DNA of 64,000 nucleotides from NCBI GenBank assembly GCA_049487715.1, contig CP150577.1:496001-560000 (forward strand), written 5' to 3'. The position numbers and the translations under genes were made by a program. The notes below the pieces were generated by a model. It did not search any database, was not told the DNA's origin, and was given only the letters and a program-made list of their open reading frames with translations. Source of the stretch: Pycnococcus provasolii (lineage: Eukaryota; Chlorophyta; Pseudoscourfieldiophyceae; Pseudoscourfieldiales). Below are positions 1-10,399 of the stretch, in pieces (position 1 is the stretch's first letter; each line of letters starts with the position of its first letter).

Positions 1-5
1 CAGTG

Positions 6-153
6 GGTGCCGCCTCCTTGCGAGGTGCCCGAAAGGGCGTCAACTGGACAGACTGGCGATTTAGCAGCTGACCGTTGATGGCATCGGAGGCGGGGGTATC
101 GAGTTTTTGGCATTCAACACCCAGTGCTCTTCTTTCTCAGGGGCTACTCAAAT
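6..153. repeat. Direct repeat R1, copy 1
   Basis: This 148-bp block reappears with nearly no change at 392-539, and in a shortened, diverged form at 40553-40673. It is followed at 154-206 by a segment containing GCGGGGTTTGAGCTCTGG, whose reverse complement lies at 40504-40552, right next to the third copy. No open reading frame of note lies inside. It probably marks ends of a non-autonomous transposon. Confidence 0.75.
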
Positions 154-391
154 AAACGAGCGATAGCGGGGTTTGAGCTCTGGCCTGCCGGTGCGTAAAC
201 CTAGCGTTTGAGGAGCTCTTGAGATAAGGAGATCAGCGCGACTGTTCCTTAACGGTGACTTGGGGGATCCGTCTTTGGTTGGGTTTCTGGGATTTAAATC
301 ATGGGCATGAAAGTTAGATGAGGGGGGCTTGGCCTGGCTAAGCCGTATGGTGGGAAGGTTAGTTTTTGTAAACACCCGGCCCTCCCTCCCA

Positions 392-539
392 GGTGCCGCC
401 TCCTTGCGAGGTGCCCGAAAGGGCGTCAACTGGACAGACTGGCGATTTAGCAGCTGACCGTTGATGGCATCGGAGGCGGGGGTATCGAGTTTTTGGCATT
501 CAACACCCAGTGCTCTTCTTTCTCAGGGGCTACTCAAAT
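392..539. repeat. Direct repeat R1, copy 2
   Basis: Second copy of the 148-bp block at 6-153. It joins directly to a segment (539-590) beginning TGAGTTGCATTTGGCC that also occurs inside the 412-bp inverted repeats at 53.3-53.7 and 57.1-57.5 kb. The interval 154-391 between the R1 copies and the interval 590-819 hold no convincing gene; 590-615 contains AAGGAAAACCCCTTGACCAC, also present near 3976. Confidence 0.7.
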
Positions 540-819
540 GAGTTGCATTTGGCCCTCAAAACGACGACCCCAAATTGAGTTTTGAGGCACGCCTCAAGGA
601 AAACCCCTTGACCACCGCGGCCACGGGCTGCTGTACAAAAATGTACAGACCCCCTGGGCGTTAAAAGGATAATACATACACAGTTGGATCGGACAGAAAA
701 CACCGTAAAGTGCCGAAGCAAATACAGATTTGTGGAAACGAAGAAAGTTGGAACGCTCTTTGAGACAATAGAAACAGCTCTTACTTACTGTTTGGACTAC
801 TTCTTCTGTGTCACAACTT

Positions 820-1875
820 ATGTTTCAGAAGGCATGTTACCAATTACTGTTCTATGTTTGCTTGGAGTGTGCTCTTCGAGTGCTCGGCGCAACACATCCA
901 TGCCTCTCAGAAGTACGTGTGTTGCGTCGATCTGGTTCAAAAGGCTTGCGTCTTTTCGACTACTCTAAGTCTTGCCCGTACTTTCGTAAAGGAATGGTAA
1001 TGCCACACTATCTTTGCAACCGAATGGAGCTTAGACACATTGTGAGAACGTATGCTCTTAGAACAACTTGTGAAGACTTGCAAACTCACTCCGTTGTGTC
1101 TGACTTTACGCGAGCTTTGTCTGGACAACACCTTTGTCTGGTAGGCGACTCCATGGTTAATCAACTGTACCATAGCTTAGAATGTCTCCTAACCAGTGAA
1201 ACTCTCAAAAGAAGCGTTAGCAAAGAGTTTTGGTCAGTTAAATATAATATGAATGTGCCTGGCACAGTAACGCTTACTCTGAGATCGGGGGGTAAGTTAA
1301 CGTTCCATGGTTTGAAGGGACCGTGCAAAGATGACAACTGGGGCAAAATATGGGAGAAGTGTGACGTGAACTCAACCGATGTTTTGGTCTTCAACATAGG
1401 TTATTTGCACTGTTCTGAAAAAATTGGCACGCTGTCTGCCTCCAGAGGAATACACTCGAAATTAGACGTTGCTAACGTGAAAGGCTTAGCACAAAAGTTT
1501 CTTACTGGAGTCAAAACCAACTACGGAGACAAGGTGCGTTTGATTCTATATGGGCAACCAGCCCCAGAACTGACAAACTCTCCGGGTGTGCAGAGCTATC
1601 TGAACGTGAAATCGACGCATCCTTCACTTAGAGCTCTGAGCGATGCAATACCTGCGAAGATAATGGACATAGAAGAAAAGTTATGTTTTAGAAACAATGT
1701 GTCATACATCCCAGCATACCGACTGACGAGACATCCCCTGGAAGAAGATCGACGAGTACGATTCGGTAAAATGTTTTCATTTGGCAGAACGGATCGAGTT
1801 CACTTTTGCCAACCAGGATTCGTAGATTTTGCCGCTATTGCCACAATGATGACTGTTTCAAATTTAAGTACCTGA
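820..1875 (+). CDS. PC-esterase / TBL-like SGNH O-acyltransferase, secreted
   Basis: Protein of 351 aa starting at the first ATG, which opens a hydrophobic signal peptide (about residues 1-24, MFQKACYQLLFYVCLECALR). The motif LVGDSMVNQ near residue 108 is the SGNH nucleophile block (Ser in GDS), and DRVHFCQPG near residue 327 matches the DxxH block at the end of PC-esterase (PMR5/Cas1p/TBL) proteins. Such enzymes O-acetylate wall polysaccharides or glycans in the Golgi. Length suits the family. The 3' flank (about 1901-1955) resembles the flank after the sulfotransferase-exostosin gene at 54.6 kb. Substrate cannot be told; a GDSL-type esterase is an alternative. Confidence 0.6.
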   Translation: MFQKACYQLLFYVCLECALRVLGATHPCLSEVRVLRRSGSKGLRLFDYSKSCPYFRKGMVMPHYLCNRMELRHIVRTYALRTTCEDLQTHSVVSDFTRALSGQHLCLVGDSMVNQLYHSLECLLTSETLKRSVSKEFWSVKYNMNVPGTVTLTLRSGGKLTFHGLKGPCKDDNWGKIWEKCDVNSTDVLVFNIGYLHCSEKIGTLSASRGIHSKLDVANVKGLAQKFLTGVKTNYGDKVRLILYGQPAPELTNSPGVQSYLNVKSTHPSLRALSDAIPAKIMDIEEKLCFRNNVSYIPAYRLTRHPLEEDRRVRFGKMFSFGRTDRVHFCQPGFVDFAAIATMMTVSNLST

Positions 1876-2497
1876 TCGAACGTGTTCTAATACAAGTACA
1901 CAACCACTATGTTTCACAGCGTATAACAGACTCACAACATCCCTAGTCCTTTTATGCATCACATCTGTCGATTAGTAGCGGCTGGAGATGGATGATGGAT
2001 CCGTAGGGATTGGTGGGCCGCTTCTCGGAACAGTATTTCAACATTTAATATTCTCCGGAATGTAGTGAATAGCATATAATATGACCGTTGGTCATTGGTT
2101 GCGAACCCCCATCTTTGGTTTCTAACCCCTAAATCATCCGAATGATCTTTTAAACCGACTTTCAAGACGTTCATCACGTCTTGACTTGCCGCCACTACCA
2201 TGGCATCACATCAAGACGTTTCAAGACGTTTTCTGACGCGCTCTACCAGCTTATGACGCGCCCTACTGGCGGCTCGCTGGCGGCTCGCTGGCGGCGCGCT
2301 CTACTTTTTGACCTAAGTAACAATCATTCTTACTTTCCTAAAAACTACCCAATACTTGGTGGACACGCAACTTTCCCTTTACCTAACAATGTCGTCGCCC
2401 ACACCCAGCCTCCTCGAACGCATCACCGATGCAGTCGCGTCACCTTTCTATACGCGGCGCCGCACGCAACGAAACGCTGATCAAAACACCGACAATT
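1876..2497. other. Intergenic stretch with 3' cassette and short GC-rich tandem
   Basis: No gene seen. 1901-1955 matches the 3' flank at about 56710-56765. 2262-2300 has a short imperfect tandem of GGCGGCTCGCT. The remainder shows reading frames without recognisable content. Confidence 0.5.
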
Positions 2498-2559
2498 GTG
2501 AGGTGAACCCCTAAACGGGATACGCCGAACTGCCAAAACCCCCAACAGGGAGGTGGTCA
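2498..2559 (+). repeat. Short Copia-associated repeat R2, copy 1
   Basis: A block starting GTGAGGTGAACCCC and ending near GGAGGTGGTCA occurs here, at 32768-32829, and inverted at 59777-59826 next to a Copia integrase fragment. Here it lies about 300 bp upstream of a Copia-type gag. It may be part of an LTR or leader of one Copia family; boundaries are not resolved. Confidence 0.55.
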
Positions 2560-2860
2560 CGTGATTCATCAGCCCCCCTTATAACGGGCAGTGCCCACTA
2601 TGAGGAGGTTATCACGTGATCCCCCTCTCTCGAGGGACCTCCCTTAGTATCCTCCGTGTAACTCAACCACTCTTAACTTTTACTTAAGGTGTGTCTACCG
2701 TAGGCTTGGCGGTCTTACGTGTAGTGAAAGAGGACGGCTTGAGCTCGCCGCCACACTAGCTAGTGTTGGAAGTCCGCACACATAATACTTAAGTTTTAAA
2801 AGAGTAACTAAACAAATCGCTTAAGAATTACTTTTGAAATCAACCTTCTTCGAATCAACA

Positions 2861-3724
2861 ATGGAGTTAGAAGAGGAAGAGCTTGTTGCTCCCGTCCGGC
2901 CGCAACGAATCACCCGTAACATGAGGTCAGGTGAACTGCTTAAGTTGCAGCGCGAGACGTCTAAGGCCATACTTTCTCACTTAATCTACGACATGGAGGA
3001 GAAAGAATCGGAAGCTACCGTTCGTTACGAAGGTGACAGTGCTGCCTACAGGCTGTGGGAACGCGCTGTTATCTCTGCCACCGAGGGAATCGACTACGAC
3101 AACCTCGAGCGAATCATCAAGTACGACGAAATCGACGAGTACGGAGACGAAGACTGGAACCTGTGGTACACTCCGAAAGACCGACGTTTTCTTTACCGAG
3201 TTCTTATGGATACACTGAGCCCAGCTGCCAAGGATATCGTCGAAAGGCAAGACAAGAACGGAATCCTCGTATTTCGCTTCTTCTTTAAGCGCTGGGGTAC
3301 GCCTTCCATAAGCAACAGCATTTCAGCTTTGCAGGAACTGATGTCAATCAAGCTACCGACTCACGACAATCCAGCGCCTATCTTTCGCCAAATCGAGAGA
3401 ATTGTTCGAGTATTCTTCCCTGACTGCGGAGAGAATATCAAAATCGCGATACTGCTTAACGTCTTGCCAGAGCGGAAGTACAAATCCGTAGTGGATACGC
3501 TCGAAACCAGCCAGAATCGGGTCGGATATTCCGAGCTTAAGGACATGATAATCCGTTACTGGATGCGTCAGCAATCGACGTACGAGGGCAAGGCCAAGGG
3601 AAACGCCTCTGCTTACGGCGCTGATACTGGACGCGTGTCTCGCAACCGACCGCGCTACCGGCCCGTGCGACGCGAGCAATGGAAGGTGAAAACACCAAAA
3701 ACGTGGCCTGCGAAATGTGAATAA
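2861..3724 (+). pseudogene. Copia-type gag fragment
   Basis: A 287-aa frame from the ATG at 2861. The middle (residues about 90-230) has the helical gag pattern of Copia retrotransposons: a capsid-like block with WNLWYTPKDRRFLYRVLMDT, a segment around FRQIERIVRVFFPD, and a DMIIRYWMRQQ stretch before a basic tail. The frame stops where a CCHC zinc knuckle would be expected; the following bases keep only a degenerate CxxC-like start. No protease, integrase or reverse transcriptase follows, so this is a truncated element. A short AT-rich leader precedes it at 2560-2860. Confidence 0.6.
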
Positions 3725-4049
3725 ATCGGCGCGTGTCGTTCGAGCAGTGCGACCCCCTCACGCGTGAAGTGCGCTGACGAGCTGCCCGTGAGTTGCAGTG
3801 CTCAGCCCGCCTACGCAATGGAAGGCGAAGGCAGCAGCGGTGCCGCCACGGAAATCCGCAGTGAAAACAATGAGATACAGTGTATGGGGGAGCGGAAGAG
3901 GTAACAACGACTTCTCTCGGGAATTTCCCCGGGTGTAGCAGTTGGTGCAAATAGGGCTCAAAGGGTTAAGGGGCACCTCAAGGAAAACCCCTTGACCACC
4001 GGGTGCTATCTTTGTTCTCAAATACTTGAAAGTGAACAAGTACCAAGAG

Positions 4050-5093
4050 ATGCTGCAACTTTACTTTTGCATTTACTTCTTAACTGTGTTATCTTCATGC
4101 ACGGCATGGCTTGGTTCGAGAAGTGGTGTGACGAAACCAGTCAAACGACTTCATAATATCGGTAATACTCAAGATGGCCAGAGTCGCGATCTCGCACCTA
4201 AGCAAAGTTGCCTTGCCCTAACAGTAGGAGAGGGCAGGCAAGTCTTGAGACGTTTAAGAGGGAAATTTAAAGTTTCTCCGGTTCAGTTTAACAAGAAAGT
4301 GCGCTTTACATTTGCTGAAGTTGCTGACACTTCAAGTTCTTTATCTACCAGACAAGCTATCAAAGCAGAGTTTTTCAAACGGTCTCTTGCGGAAAAACTT
4401 GTTTCGTACTTATTCCGATATGTTCTTGGAAAAGAAAAGGAACCAGGACTTGTTTTTGATGTCGGCATGAACGCTGGATATTACACTATGGTGGCAACAG
4501 CACATGGTTACAAGGTACACGCGTTTGAACTTCAACCGTATTGCTTCAACTTCGTAAAGGTGTCTGCCTTATTGAACGAAGTATCGGGACAGGTTGTCCC
4601 ACACATTGGACCGATATCACATAAGAAGTTCTCTCTCATGCAACGCGAGGGAGTTTGCAGGTCAGGAACTTTTGACGTGCGGAAATCGGAAACTTGGAAC
4701 GGGAAGAAAGGTTTCCAGTATCGAAACTTAACGACAATTTCCTTGGATGATGTGGTGCAATCTTGTGGAGTTGATAAAGTTGCATTACTAAAAATGGACA
4801 TCGACGGAGCTGAGGTGACTGCTCTGCATAGTATGCGTAATTTTCTTGATAAGGGCATTGTTGCAAACATTATATTAGAAATAGGAAACTTAGAAAACGG
4901 CAAGATAGTTGGAACTAATCCTGAAGATGCAACTGTCATATACATGCGACTATTTGAGCTTTATCCATTTATTTACAGACAAGAAGAGCTTCTCAAGTGG
5001 AAAAGTGGTGACTGTGCAAAAAGAGTTGAAAATTGGGAAAATATGCTCTCGGGTGGTAACATCCTTATGCGAAAGAAGCCTTTGCGTTGTTGA
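4050..5093 (+). CDS. FkbM-family methyltransferase, secreted/Golgi
   Basis: Protein of 347 aa from the ATG that opens a signal peptide (MLQLYFCIYFLTVLSSCTAW). The methyltransferase core begins near residue 134 with VFDVGMNAGYYT (SAM-binding glycine loop), followed by HAFELQPYCF, and near residue 248 by LLKMDIDGAE, the acidic block typical of FkbM proteins (PF05050). The family methylates hydroxyls of sugars and related substrates using SAM. A secreted FkbM in a neighbourhood of glycosyl- and sulfotransferases suggests O-methylation of surface glycans; the acceptor is unknown. Upstream 3976-4010 is a repeat shared with about 590-615. FkbM domains recur in this window at 24.7-25.4 kb and, broken, at 25.4-26.05 kb. 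Confidence 0.75.
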   Translation: MLQLYFCIYFLTVLSSCTAWLGSRSGVTKPVKRLHNIGNTQDGQSRDLAPKQSCLALTVGEGRQVLRRLRGKFKVSPVQFNKKVRFTFAEVADTSSSLSTRQAIKAEFFKRSLAEKLVSYLFRYVLGKEKEPGLVFDVGMNAGYYTMVATAHGYKVHAFELQPYCFNFVKVSALLNEVSGQVVPHIGPISHKKFSLMQREGVCRSGTFDVRKSETWNGKKGFQYRNLTTISLDDVVQSCGVDKVALLKMDIDGAEVTALHSMRNFLDKGIVANIILEIGNLENGKIVGTNPEDATVIYMRLFELYPFIYRQEELLKWKSGDCAKRVENWENMLSGGNILMRKKPLRC

Positions 5094-5296
5094 TTCAAGT
5101 GATTGATACTTCTATAGGTAAGAGTAGGGAAAGAGTAGAATGATCGTTACTAGGAGCAATAAGTAGAGGCGAGCAGAGCTGCGAGCCTCGCGAGCGCGTC
5201 AGAATGCGCGCGAATCTTTAAATGAGGGTTTTGAATGAGTAGGGGTTTGAGTAGGGGTTTGCAATCAGCACCAGTCCGGTGATCATAAAATAGCCG

Positions 5297-6223
5297 TCAC
5301 GCCGTTTGATTCCCACGCATCCTGGACGAGCATGCTGCAGCCAGTTCTCCATCCAGTACGTCCCCTCCAAGACGTATGCGTCCGGCATGACTAAGCCAGA
5401 CGCAAGCGCCCAGCTGAAGCTCGTGATCGGTGCGCCTAGGTTGGAGGCAATCACGTGATGTGCCATAACAAACTATACCGAGACTAAATAAGACGATATC
5501 AACAAAGATATCAACAAAGATCTTGTCCAACCATAAAACCAAATGTAGTATGTGTTCTATTTTCAGTGCGTAAGCTCGAGTAAAACGTGTTCCGTCGCAT
5601 GTAAAATGGATCCAGTGTCGATGACCTTCCGACGACACTGGGCAATTGACCTTGATGTCGGAATGCACCATCTGTCCTGGCCTGAGCTTGCGATCGGGCT
5701 GACGTGCATGATGAGGTTGTTTTGCTTTGCCAAGCAAGCATCCTTTGCAAGGACATCCAGATTTGTGGCTGACGTTCGCGTCTGACAGTGTGAATCCGAA
5801 TTGAGCTCCGTGCTTGATGGATGCGCGGATCTTGTTTTCGGAGAAGTGCGCCAGTCGCGTGTGCATTAGCCGCATTGGCGTGATTGGCTTAGCAGTAAAT
5901 GCTCGTGGTATTGTGTTGTTTGTGTGATGGTTGACGATCTGCTCTTCGTCCGCATCCGTGTGTTGTTCTGCGCGTACGCAGTAGAGTCCGTCGACGATCT
6001 CCATGTAGTATACCCTTGAAGCTGGGTCCGTAAGCGTTGCTGAATTGAAGTCGACTGACCACCCATCCCGTAGGAGTTGCACCAAACTCAGAAGGTTTGT
6101 GCTTATTTTGTTGCTGATTATTGCCCGCTGCAGTCGCAGCCTTACGCATCTAGAGTCCCTTGTCCAGATGCGTGTCGATACCTTGCGGTAGTACCCCTTG
6201 ATGTTCCCTCCCAGTGTTTCCAT
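5297..6223 (-). pseudogene. Copia pol fragment (GAG-pre-integrase and integrase start)
   Basis: The reverse strand encodes a Copia polyprotein piece. NLLSLVQLLRDGW resembles the segment after the protease, then a GAG-pre-integrase domain with GCPCKGCLLGKAKQPHHARQ (zinc-binding CxxC and GK), then the integrase start QMVHSDIKVNCPVSSEG, giving the first catalytic Asp of the DDE core. Similarity fades near 5500, where the integrase is cut; 5217-5470 holds a further frame of unknown origin. The 5' end abuts the nuclease-like gene at about 6220, so one insertion truncated the other. Confidence 0.7.
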
Positions 6224-9200
6224 TACAACCTAAAAAGTGTCGTTTTTTTAAATACCCAGCAGCAGTTTTGAAATTAACACTTGGTCAAATTGGTTTTGAT
6301 TTACTAAAGTTAATGTTGTTGCGAAAAAACGATGTCCTTAAAAATAAAGTTATTTTCAAGGGAATACTAGTTGACACAACCGAAAATGCCCTAATTGTTT
6401 ATGTCAAGAAAGTGAAACATGTACATGGTGAAGAAGAAGAAGAAGAAGAAGAAGAAGAAGAAGAAGAAGGAGGAGGAGGAGGAGGAGGAGGAGGACCATG
6501 GAACCGTCGTGTCAAGAACGCTCACATGCGATTGAGAAATTGCTTGTTTGCAGGTGTTTCCATGACAGAACAAACGTGGGAAAAAAAACGAAAGAAAACC
6601 ATTCGTGCCATGTTGGGAAAATTGTGCAAACAAAAAAACTTTGTTTTCATTGGTATGGACTCCGCGAATAACATCATGAACCAAGACGACCGCGTTATTC
6701 TCGGTGCAGATCCTAACCTTGGAAATCTCGTCGTTAGTTCATTAAAACAATTTCTTTTAGCGCCAAAGTTGCGAAAATCAAAAGAAACGTCCTTTACAGT
6801 AGACAATACACGATTCAATGATACTGTGGCCCAACGTGTACGCCAAGTTTTCAAGGACAAGTTCATAAATGAACGTTTGAACAAGGCGGCAACCAATTTG
6901 GAAACCTTCTTCGACATCTTTGACAAGCCATCTACCATGTACGTCGGATCAGGATTCCATGGTGGTGGTGGTCGCAAAAACTTGAGAGGGATAGGAGGAG
7001 CGACACATGCTTCTCTCTTCTTGAACAATTTAAAAACATACAAGACCCAGATACTGCAAGCCATTGTTCCAGAACCGTGGACCTCACAAATAGCGATTCT
7101 GCCTGGTTCTACCTTGTTCCACAAAACTGAAGTTCCTTGCACATTCCGCTTGCCATTGAAGAAGGCGGATAAGTTCTCGAAAAAAGGTTCCATGCCATCT
7201 TTGTTAGTTCTAAAACCAACATCACCACCGACCTCTAAACATTACATAAGAGCGTCGTGTTTGACGAGTAAACCTTTTCGACCCAAGAAAGTTGAACTCC
7301 ATGATGAACGCAAGAAAGATTACTTGAAACAAAGATTCAATGAAACAGTTTCCAACAAAACACGACTACTTCATATCTTGGCCTCCTCTCATGGAACTGG
7401 AAAACTCGAACAAGCGAAAAGAATGGCGAGTGTTTTTGGTACGACAACCACTGTAATAATCTGGGGTGGGAAAAATACCCCCGACGAGAAATATTTTTTC
7501 ATAAATCTGGGGGCGAACAACCCTCCGACTAGCGAAGCCCTGTACACATCCAGTCTAATTGGCGCTGTTACTGAACTTAGCAGCACATACAAACACGTCA
7601 TTGTAATAATGCGGCTTGGAACTGCCGTGCGGCGCAAGACTGTGATTGAAGCCGTTCAAAACAACCAAAAAAAAAGGAGAAGAAAAAATTTCGAAGTACA
7701 TCTATGGACATCAGAGACATCTAGAGAATATGCGGTTCTTTTGGGAAATCTTGGTGACCAAAAACAAGGCGTCGTTCAAACGCCAACGCCAGTCATACTG
7801 GACCAATTCGACGAATTCGAACAAGTTACACTCTCCGAGGCGACGTCATTGTGTGCAACCTTTCACGAAAAAGAGTATGGAGTGAACGATGAAATAGCTG
7901 AACTGCTTCTAAGTAAACCACAAGACGAACTACTTCGCGAGTTACTCTTCATGCGCGGGCACGTGGTCGAACATTATGCCTTGAACATGTTGACACTAAT
8001 GAATGATCCCACGTTTGAATTCATACGAGGCACATTTGTTCAACACAACCCGACGAAATGTTGTGGAACGCCAGACATTCTTATTCAACTGTTGCACATG
8101 GGTAAAAAAAAGCCATTCGGCGTGGTTGAAGTGAAGACGACGATGCGGAGCTTGAAGTATGGCGACGTGGTTTCACAAGCTTGGTGGTTTCAAGTGCAAA
8201 CTTATATGCACCTGTACGAAGTGGCCATTGGATATATTGTTTGCAAAGAGTTTTTACCGGCTACTCCACATGCACGCCGAAGGTGGCGACTTTTCAGAAT
8301 ACCGATGCACCAGGGCGTTTTGAAAAAGATTGAGAGTACCAAAGAAATGAACTTGGAAGATCGCGAGAAAACATTGGGTGATTTCGTTCAAACTTTATTT
8401 TCGGAAAACCAAGCCAACTTGTATGAAGATCTTACCGAGGAGGAAAACGACGATGAGGAGGGTGTGCATTACAATCTGACGCATAATGGCGATGGTGACG
8501 ACGACGAAAACGATGGGCTTGCCCATCTTGACGTTCTTGCCCATCTTGACGTTCTCATGATGAATTCACTAAATTCCGCAGAGGCAATGAACATCCGAAA
8601 ATTGAAAGCCAGTATCGGAATAAGCTTGGAGAACCATATAAAACAACTCAACAAGTGCAAAAAACAAGAACGCATCTCCCAATTGAGAGTTCCACGTGTC
8701 ATGCGAGATGCGCAAGGTTTGTTGAAAAGCTTTTTTTATTCGGAGCGTGGTGTGAAGCACGTACGTCATTCGCCACCGCCGCGAAATAACGCAGGGGAAG
8801 TCGCATCATCATCAGCAGCAGCAAAAGCTACAGCAAATTACAAGGTGACACACTTATCTCGCGATGGGCACGTTGCAAGCATATCAATCGCACACCAAGG
8901 AAAACACTTTACGCAAATGTTGACAAGTTCACATGAACGCGTACTCAAACTCCAGCTTGAGGTGCATCCCACACAGCAAAAGACTGATCTCGGTTATATC
9001 GTTCCATGCGAACTTGCAGAGGCTGCGAGTGAACACGGACTTGATACCAGTCGTTTCCAGGGAGGAGTATTCGGACACATGCTTGGACGAACGACGTACG
9101 AGCTTGTCAAGCAATTTGAAAAGAATGCAAACTTGAACGGCTTCACTTTGCACGCAACGAGTGGTACCAACGTCGCAACAAAAGTAAAGCACACGGATTG

Positions 9201-9795
9201 CACAGGCGACGTGGACGACGACGACGAAGATGAAGACGAAGATGACGTCGACGACGATGAAGATGGTGACGACGAAGATGGTGACGACGACGACGTACAA
9301 GGCCACCAATACGAGTATGACGAGAATGTACAAAAGGTTATGCTGCGTTCACTGCGTGATGGACTAAGAGGTGGAGGAGCTGGTGCAGGAGGAGCAGGCG
9401 CTGGAGCTGGTGGAACAGTGCAATCACAAGCAGGAAAACGGAAAGCCACGGCAACAGAAAAAGGCAAGGCGAAAGAAACAAAATACGATACTCGTTGCGG
9501 CGCAAGCTCAAGTGGTGCAGCCAAGGAAGCACCACTCACTCAGGCATTGCGAAAACGTCGGAAAGGTGATCATGTGAAGATTCCACGTGCCAACATATAC
9601 GAAACACTCGAAGAACTGAAGAATACACAAGGATTTAAAGTGACGGGCGCGGGCTCGGTTTCAGGCGTCATCTCGGAGATATCGGAGAATTCAAACGGAG
9701 AAACCTTGTACTTGGTGACAATACCAGGCACCATAGATGGCGAGGAAGGTCAATGGAAGCACGACTTACGGCTTGACGAGGAAGATTTTGAATAG
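6214..9795 (+). CDS. Large mobile-element nuclease: RuvC-like half plus PD-(D/E)XK domain
   Basis: Open frame of 1193 codons beginning with GTG; the first in-frame ATG is at 6313. Comparison with the copy at 62791-64000 shows that about 190 N-terminal residues are missing, so this copy is 5'-truncated. Seen in order: a Glu run then a Gly run (residues about 73-94, from trinucleotide repeats); ILGADPNLGNL (Asp near 166) and MYVGSGFHGGGG (about 243); VPEPWTSQI (about 287); a PD-(D/E)XK nuclease core with GTPDILIQ (about 617), VVEVKTT (about 638) and QVQTYMHLYE (about 660); acidic and low-complexity tracts; and a C-terminal small domain ending LDEEDFE. The first motifs recall RuvC-I/II of TnpB/Fanzor proteins but without a zinc finger; that reading is a hypothesis. 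The PD-(D/E)XK part resembles YqaJ-like recombinase nucleases. Multicopy in the window, hence a mobile element gene. Confidence 0.6.
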   Translation: MFPLQPKKCRFFKYPAAVLKLTLGQIGFDLLKLMLLRKNDVLKNKVIFKGILVDTTENALIVYVKKVKHVHGEEEEEEEEEEEEEGGGGGGGGGPWNRRVKNAHMRLRNCLFAGVSMTEQTWEKKRKKTIRAMLGKLCKQKNFVFIGMDSANNIMNQDDRVILGADPNLGNLVVSSLKQFLLAPKLRKSKETSFTVDNTRFNDTVAQRVRQVFKDKFINERLNKAATNLETFFDIFDKPSTMYVGSGFHGGGGRKNLRGIGGATHASLFLNNLKTYKTQILQAIVPEPWTSQIAILPGSTLFHKTEVPCTFRLPLKKADKFSKKGSMPSLLVLKPTSPPTSKHYIRASCLTSKPFRPKKVELHDERKKDYLKQRFNETVSNKTRLLHILASSHGTGKLEQAKRMASVFGTTTTVIIWGGKNTPDEKYFFINLGANNPPTSEALYTSSLIGAVTELSSTYKHVIVIMRLGTAVRRKTVIEAVQNNQKKRRRKNFEVHLWTSETSREYAVLLGNLGDQKQGVVQTPTPVILDQFDEFEQVTLSEATSLCATFHEKEYGVNDEIAELLLSKPQDELLRELLFMRGHVVEHYALNMLTLMNDPTFEFIRGTFVQHNPTKCCGTPDILIQLLHMGKKKPFGVVEVKTTMRSLKYGDVVSQAWWFQVQTYMHLYEVAIGYIVCKEFLPATPHARRRWRLFRIPMHQGVLKKIESTKEMNLEDREKTLGDFVQTLFSENQANLYEDLTEEENDDEEGVHYNLTHNGDGDDDENDGLAHLDVLAHLDVLMMNSLNSAEAMNIRKLKASIGISLENHIKQLNKCKKQERISQLRVPRVMRDAQGLLKSFFYSERGVKHVRHSPPPRNNAGEVASSSAAAKATANYKVTHLSRDGHVASISIAHQGKHFTQMLTSSHERVLKLQLEVHPTQQKTDLGYIVPCELAEAASEHGLDTSRFQGGVFGHMLGRTTYELVKQFEKNANLNGFTLHATSGTNVATKVKHTDCTGDVDDDDEDEDEDDVDDDEDGDDEDGDDDDVQGHQYEYDENVQKVMLRSLRDGLRGGGAGAGGAGAGAGGTVQSQAGKRKATATEKGKAKETKYDTRCGASSSGAAKEAPLTQALRKRRKGDHVKIPRANIYETLEELKNTQGFKVTGAGSVSGVISEISENSNGETLYLVTIPGTIDGEEGQWKHDLRLDEEDFE
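6430..6495 (+). repeat. Trinucleotide microsatellite (GAA)n(GGA)n inside coding sequence
   Basis: About 13 GAA units followed by about 12 GGA/GGAGGA units, encoding a Glu run then a Gly run inside the nuclease-like gene. The copy at 62.8 kb lacks it at the equivalent place, where it has a short Lys-rich stretch. Confidence 0.9.
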
Positions 9796-10139
9796 GCATA
9801 TTCCGTGAGGATGATAGTTTCTTGTGTAGCCAAACATGGAGGTTTTTTTAATTATTTTTCAACCTTTTTCTTTCAGAGTTGTTTTCTCCTTTTTTTTTTA
9901 AAAGTTTTCAGGAACGGTACACCACGGGTCACTCATTCATTTGTTTTTCTGTTTTGACGCCGCACTTCCTGTTTTTTTGTAAGAGTGAAGTCTCATTTGT
10001 TCGGGTCAAGGGAGTCGCCTCCTTTTTTTTAATTAACAAGAGTGCACGTTGCAGGCTTCGCCCTGCGATTGAGAGGGTTGCCGGGAGGAAGGGGGGGAGG
10101 GGGGGTAGGTCGGGAGGGACTGACCGAAGAATATGCACT
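9776..10139 (+). repeat. 3' end of nuclease-like element, copy 1
   Basis: Covers the last codons (LDEEDFE, stop at 9795) and about 340 bp of 3' flank of the nuclease-like gene. The same segment, inverted, is at 12203-12566, including the same last codons. Pieces also sit at about 13262-13290 and 20447-20500. The two copies face each other around the PC-esterase-like gene at 10875-11945. Confidence 0.8.
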
Positions 10140-10146
10140 GTATCAT

Positions 10147-10399
10147 CAAGGGGAGTTAACACCTACTACTGGGGAGGTCACTCTGGTGGGGATCCCCCCG
10201 TTGAACTATTATATTGCGAGGGAAGGCTCCCGTTCCCGGGGACGATGTGTTGGAGCAAGTTCTCCGTGGTTGTCTGAGCCAGGACCAATTCCAACCGTTG
10301 GAATTGGTCCTGGCTCAGACAACCACGGAGAACTTGCTCCAACACATCGTCCCCGGGGGAAGGGGGAGTGACCTCCCCAGTAGGTGTTAACTCCCCTTG
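10147..10399. mobile_element. Foldback MITE with 7-bp target duplication
   Basis: A 253-bp palindrome whose ends read CAAGGGGAGTTAACACC and, inverted, GGTGTTAACTCCCCTTG. The inner arms (from about 10240) are near-perfect inverted copies meeting at about 10300 around CCAACCGTTGG. It is bracketed by GTATCAT at 10140-10146 and 10400-10406. The homologous site at about 12190-12205 (opposite strand) carries a single GTATCAT and no insert, so it is the empty site. This proves insertion and fixes the ends. No coding capacity. Confidence 0.9.

Noticed and set aside
8929-9539. Minus-strand Val/Ser-rich frames
   Set aside because: Antisense of acidic Asp/Glu repeats in the nuclease-like gene.
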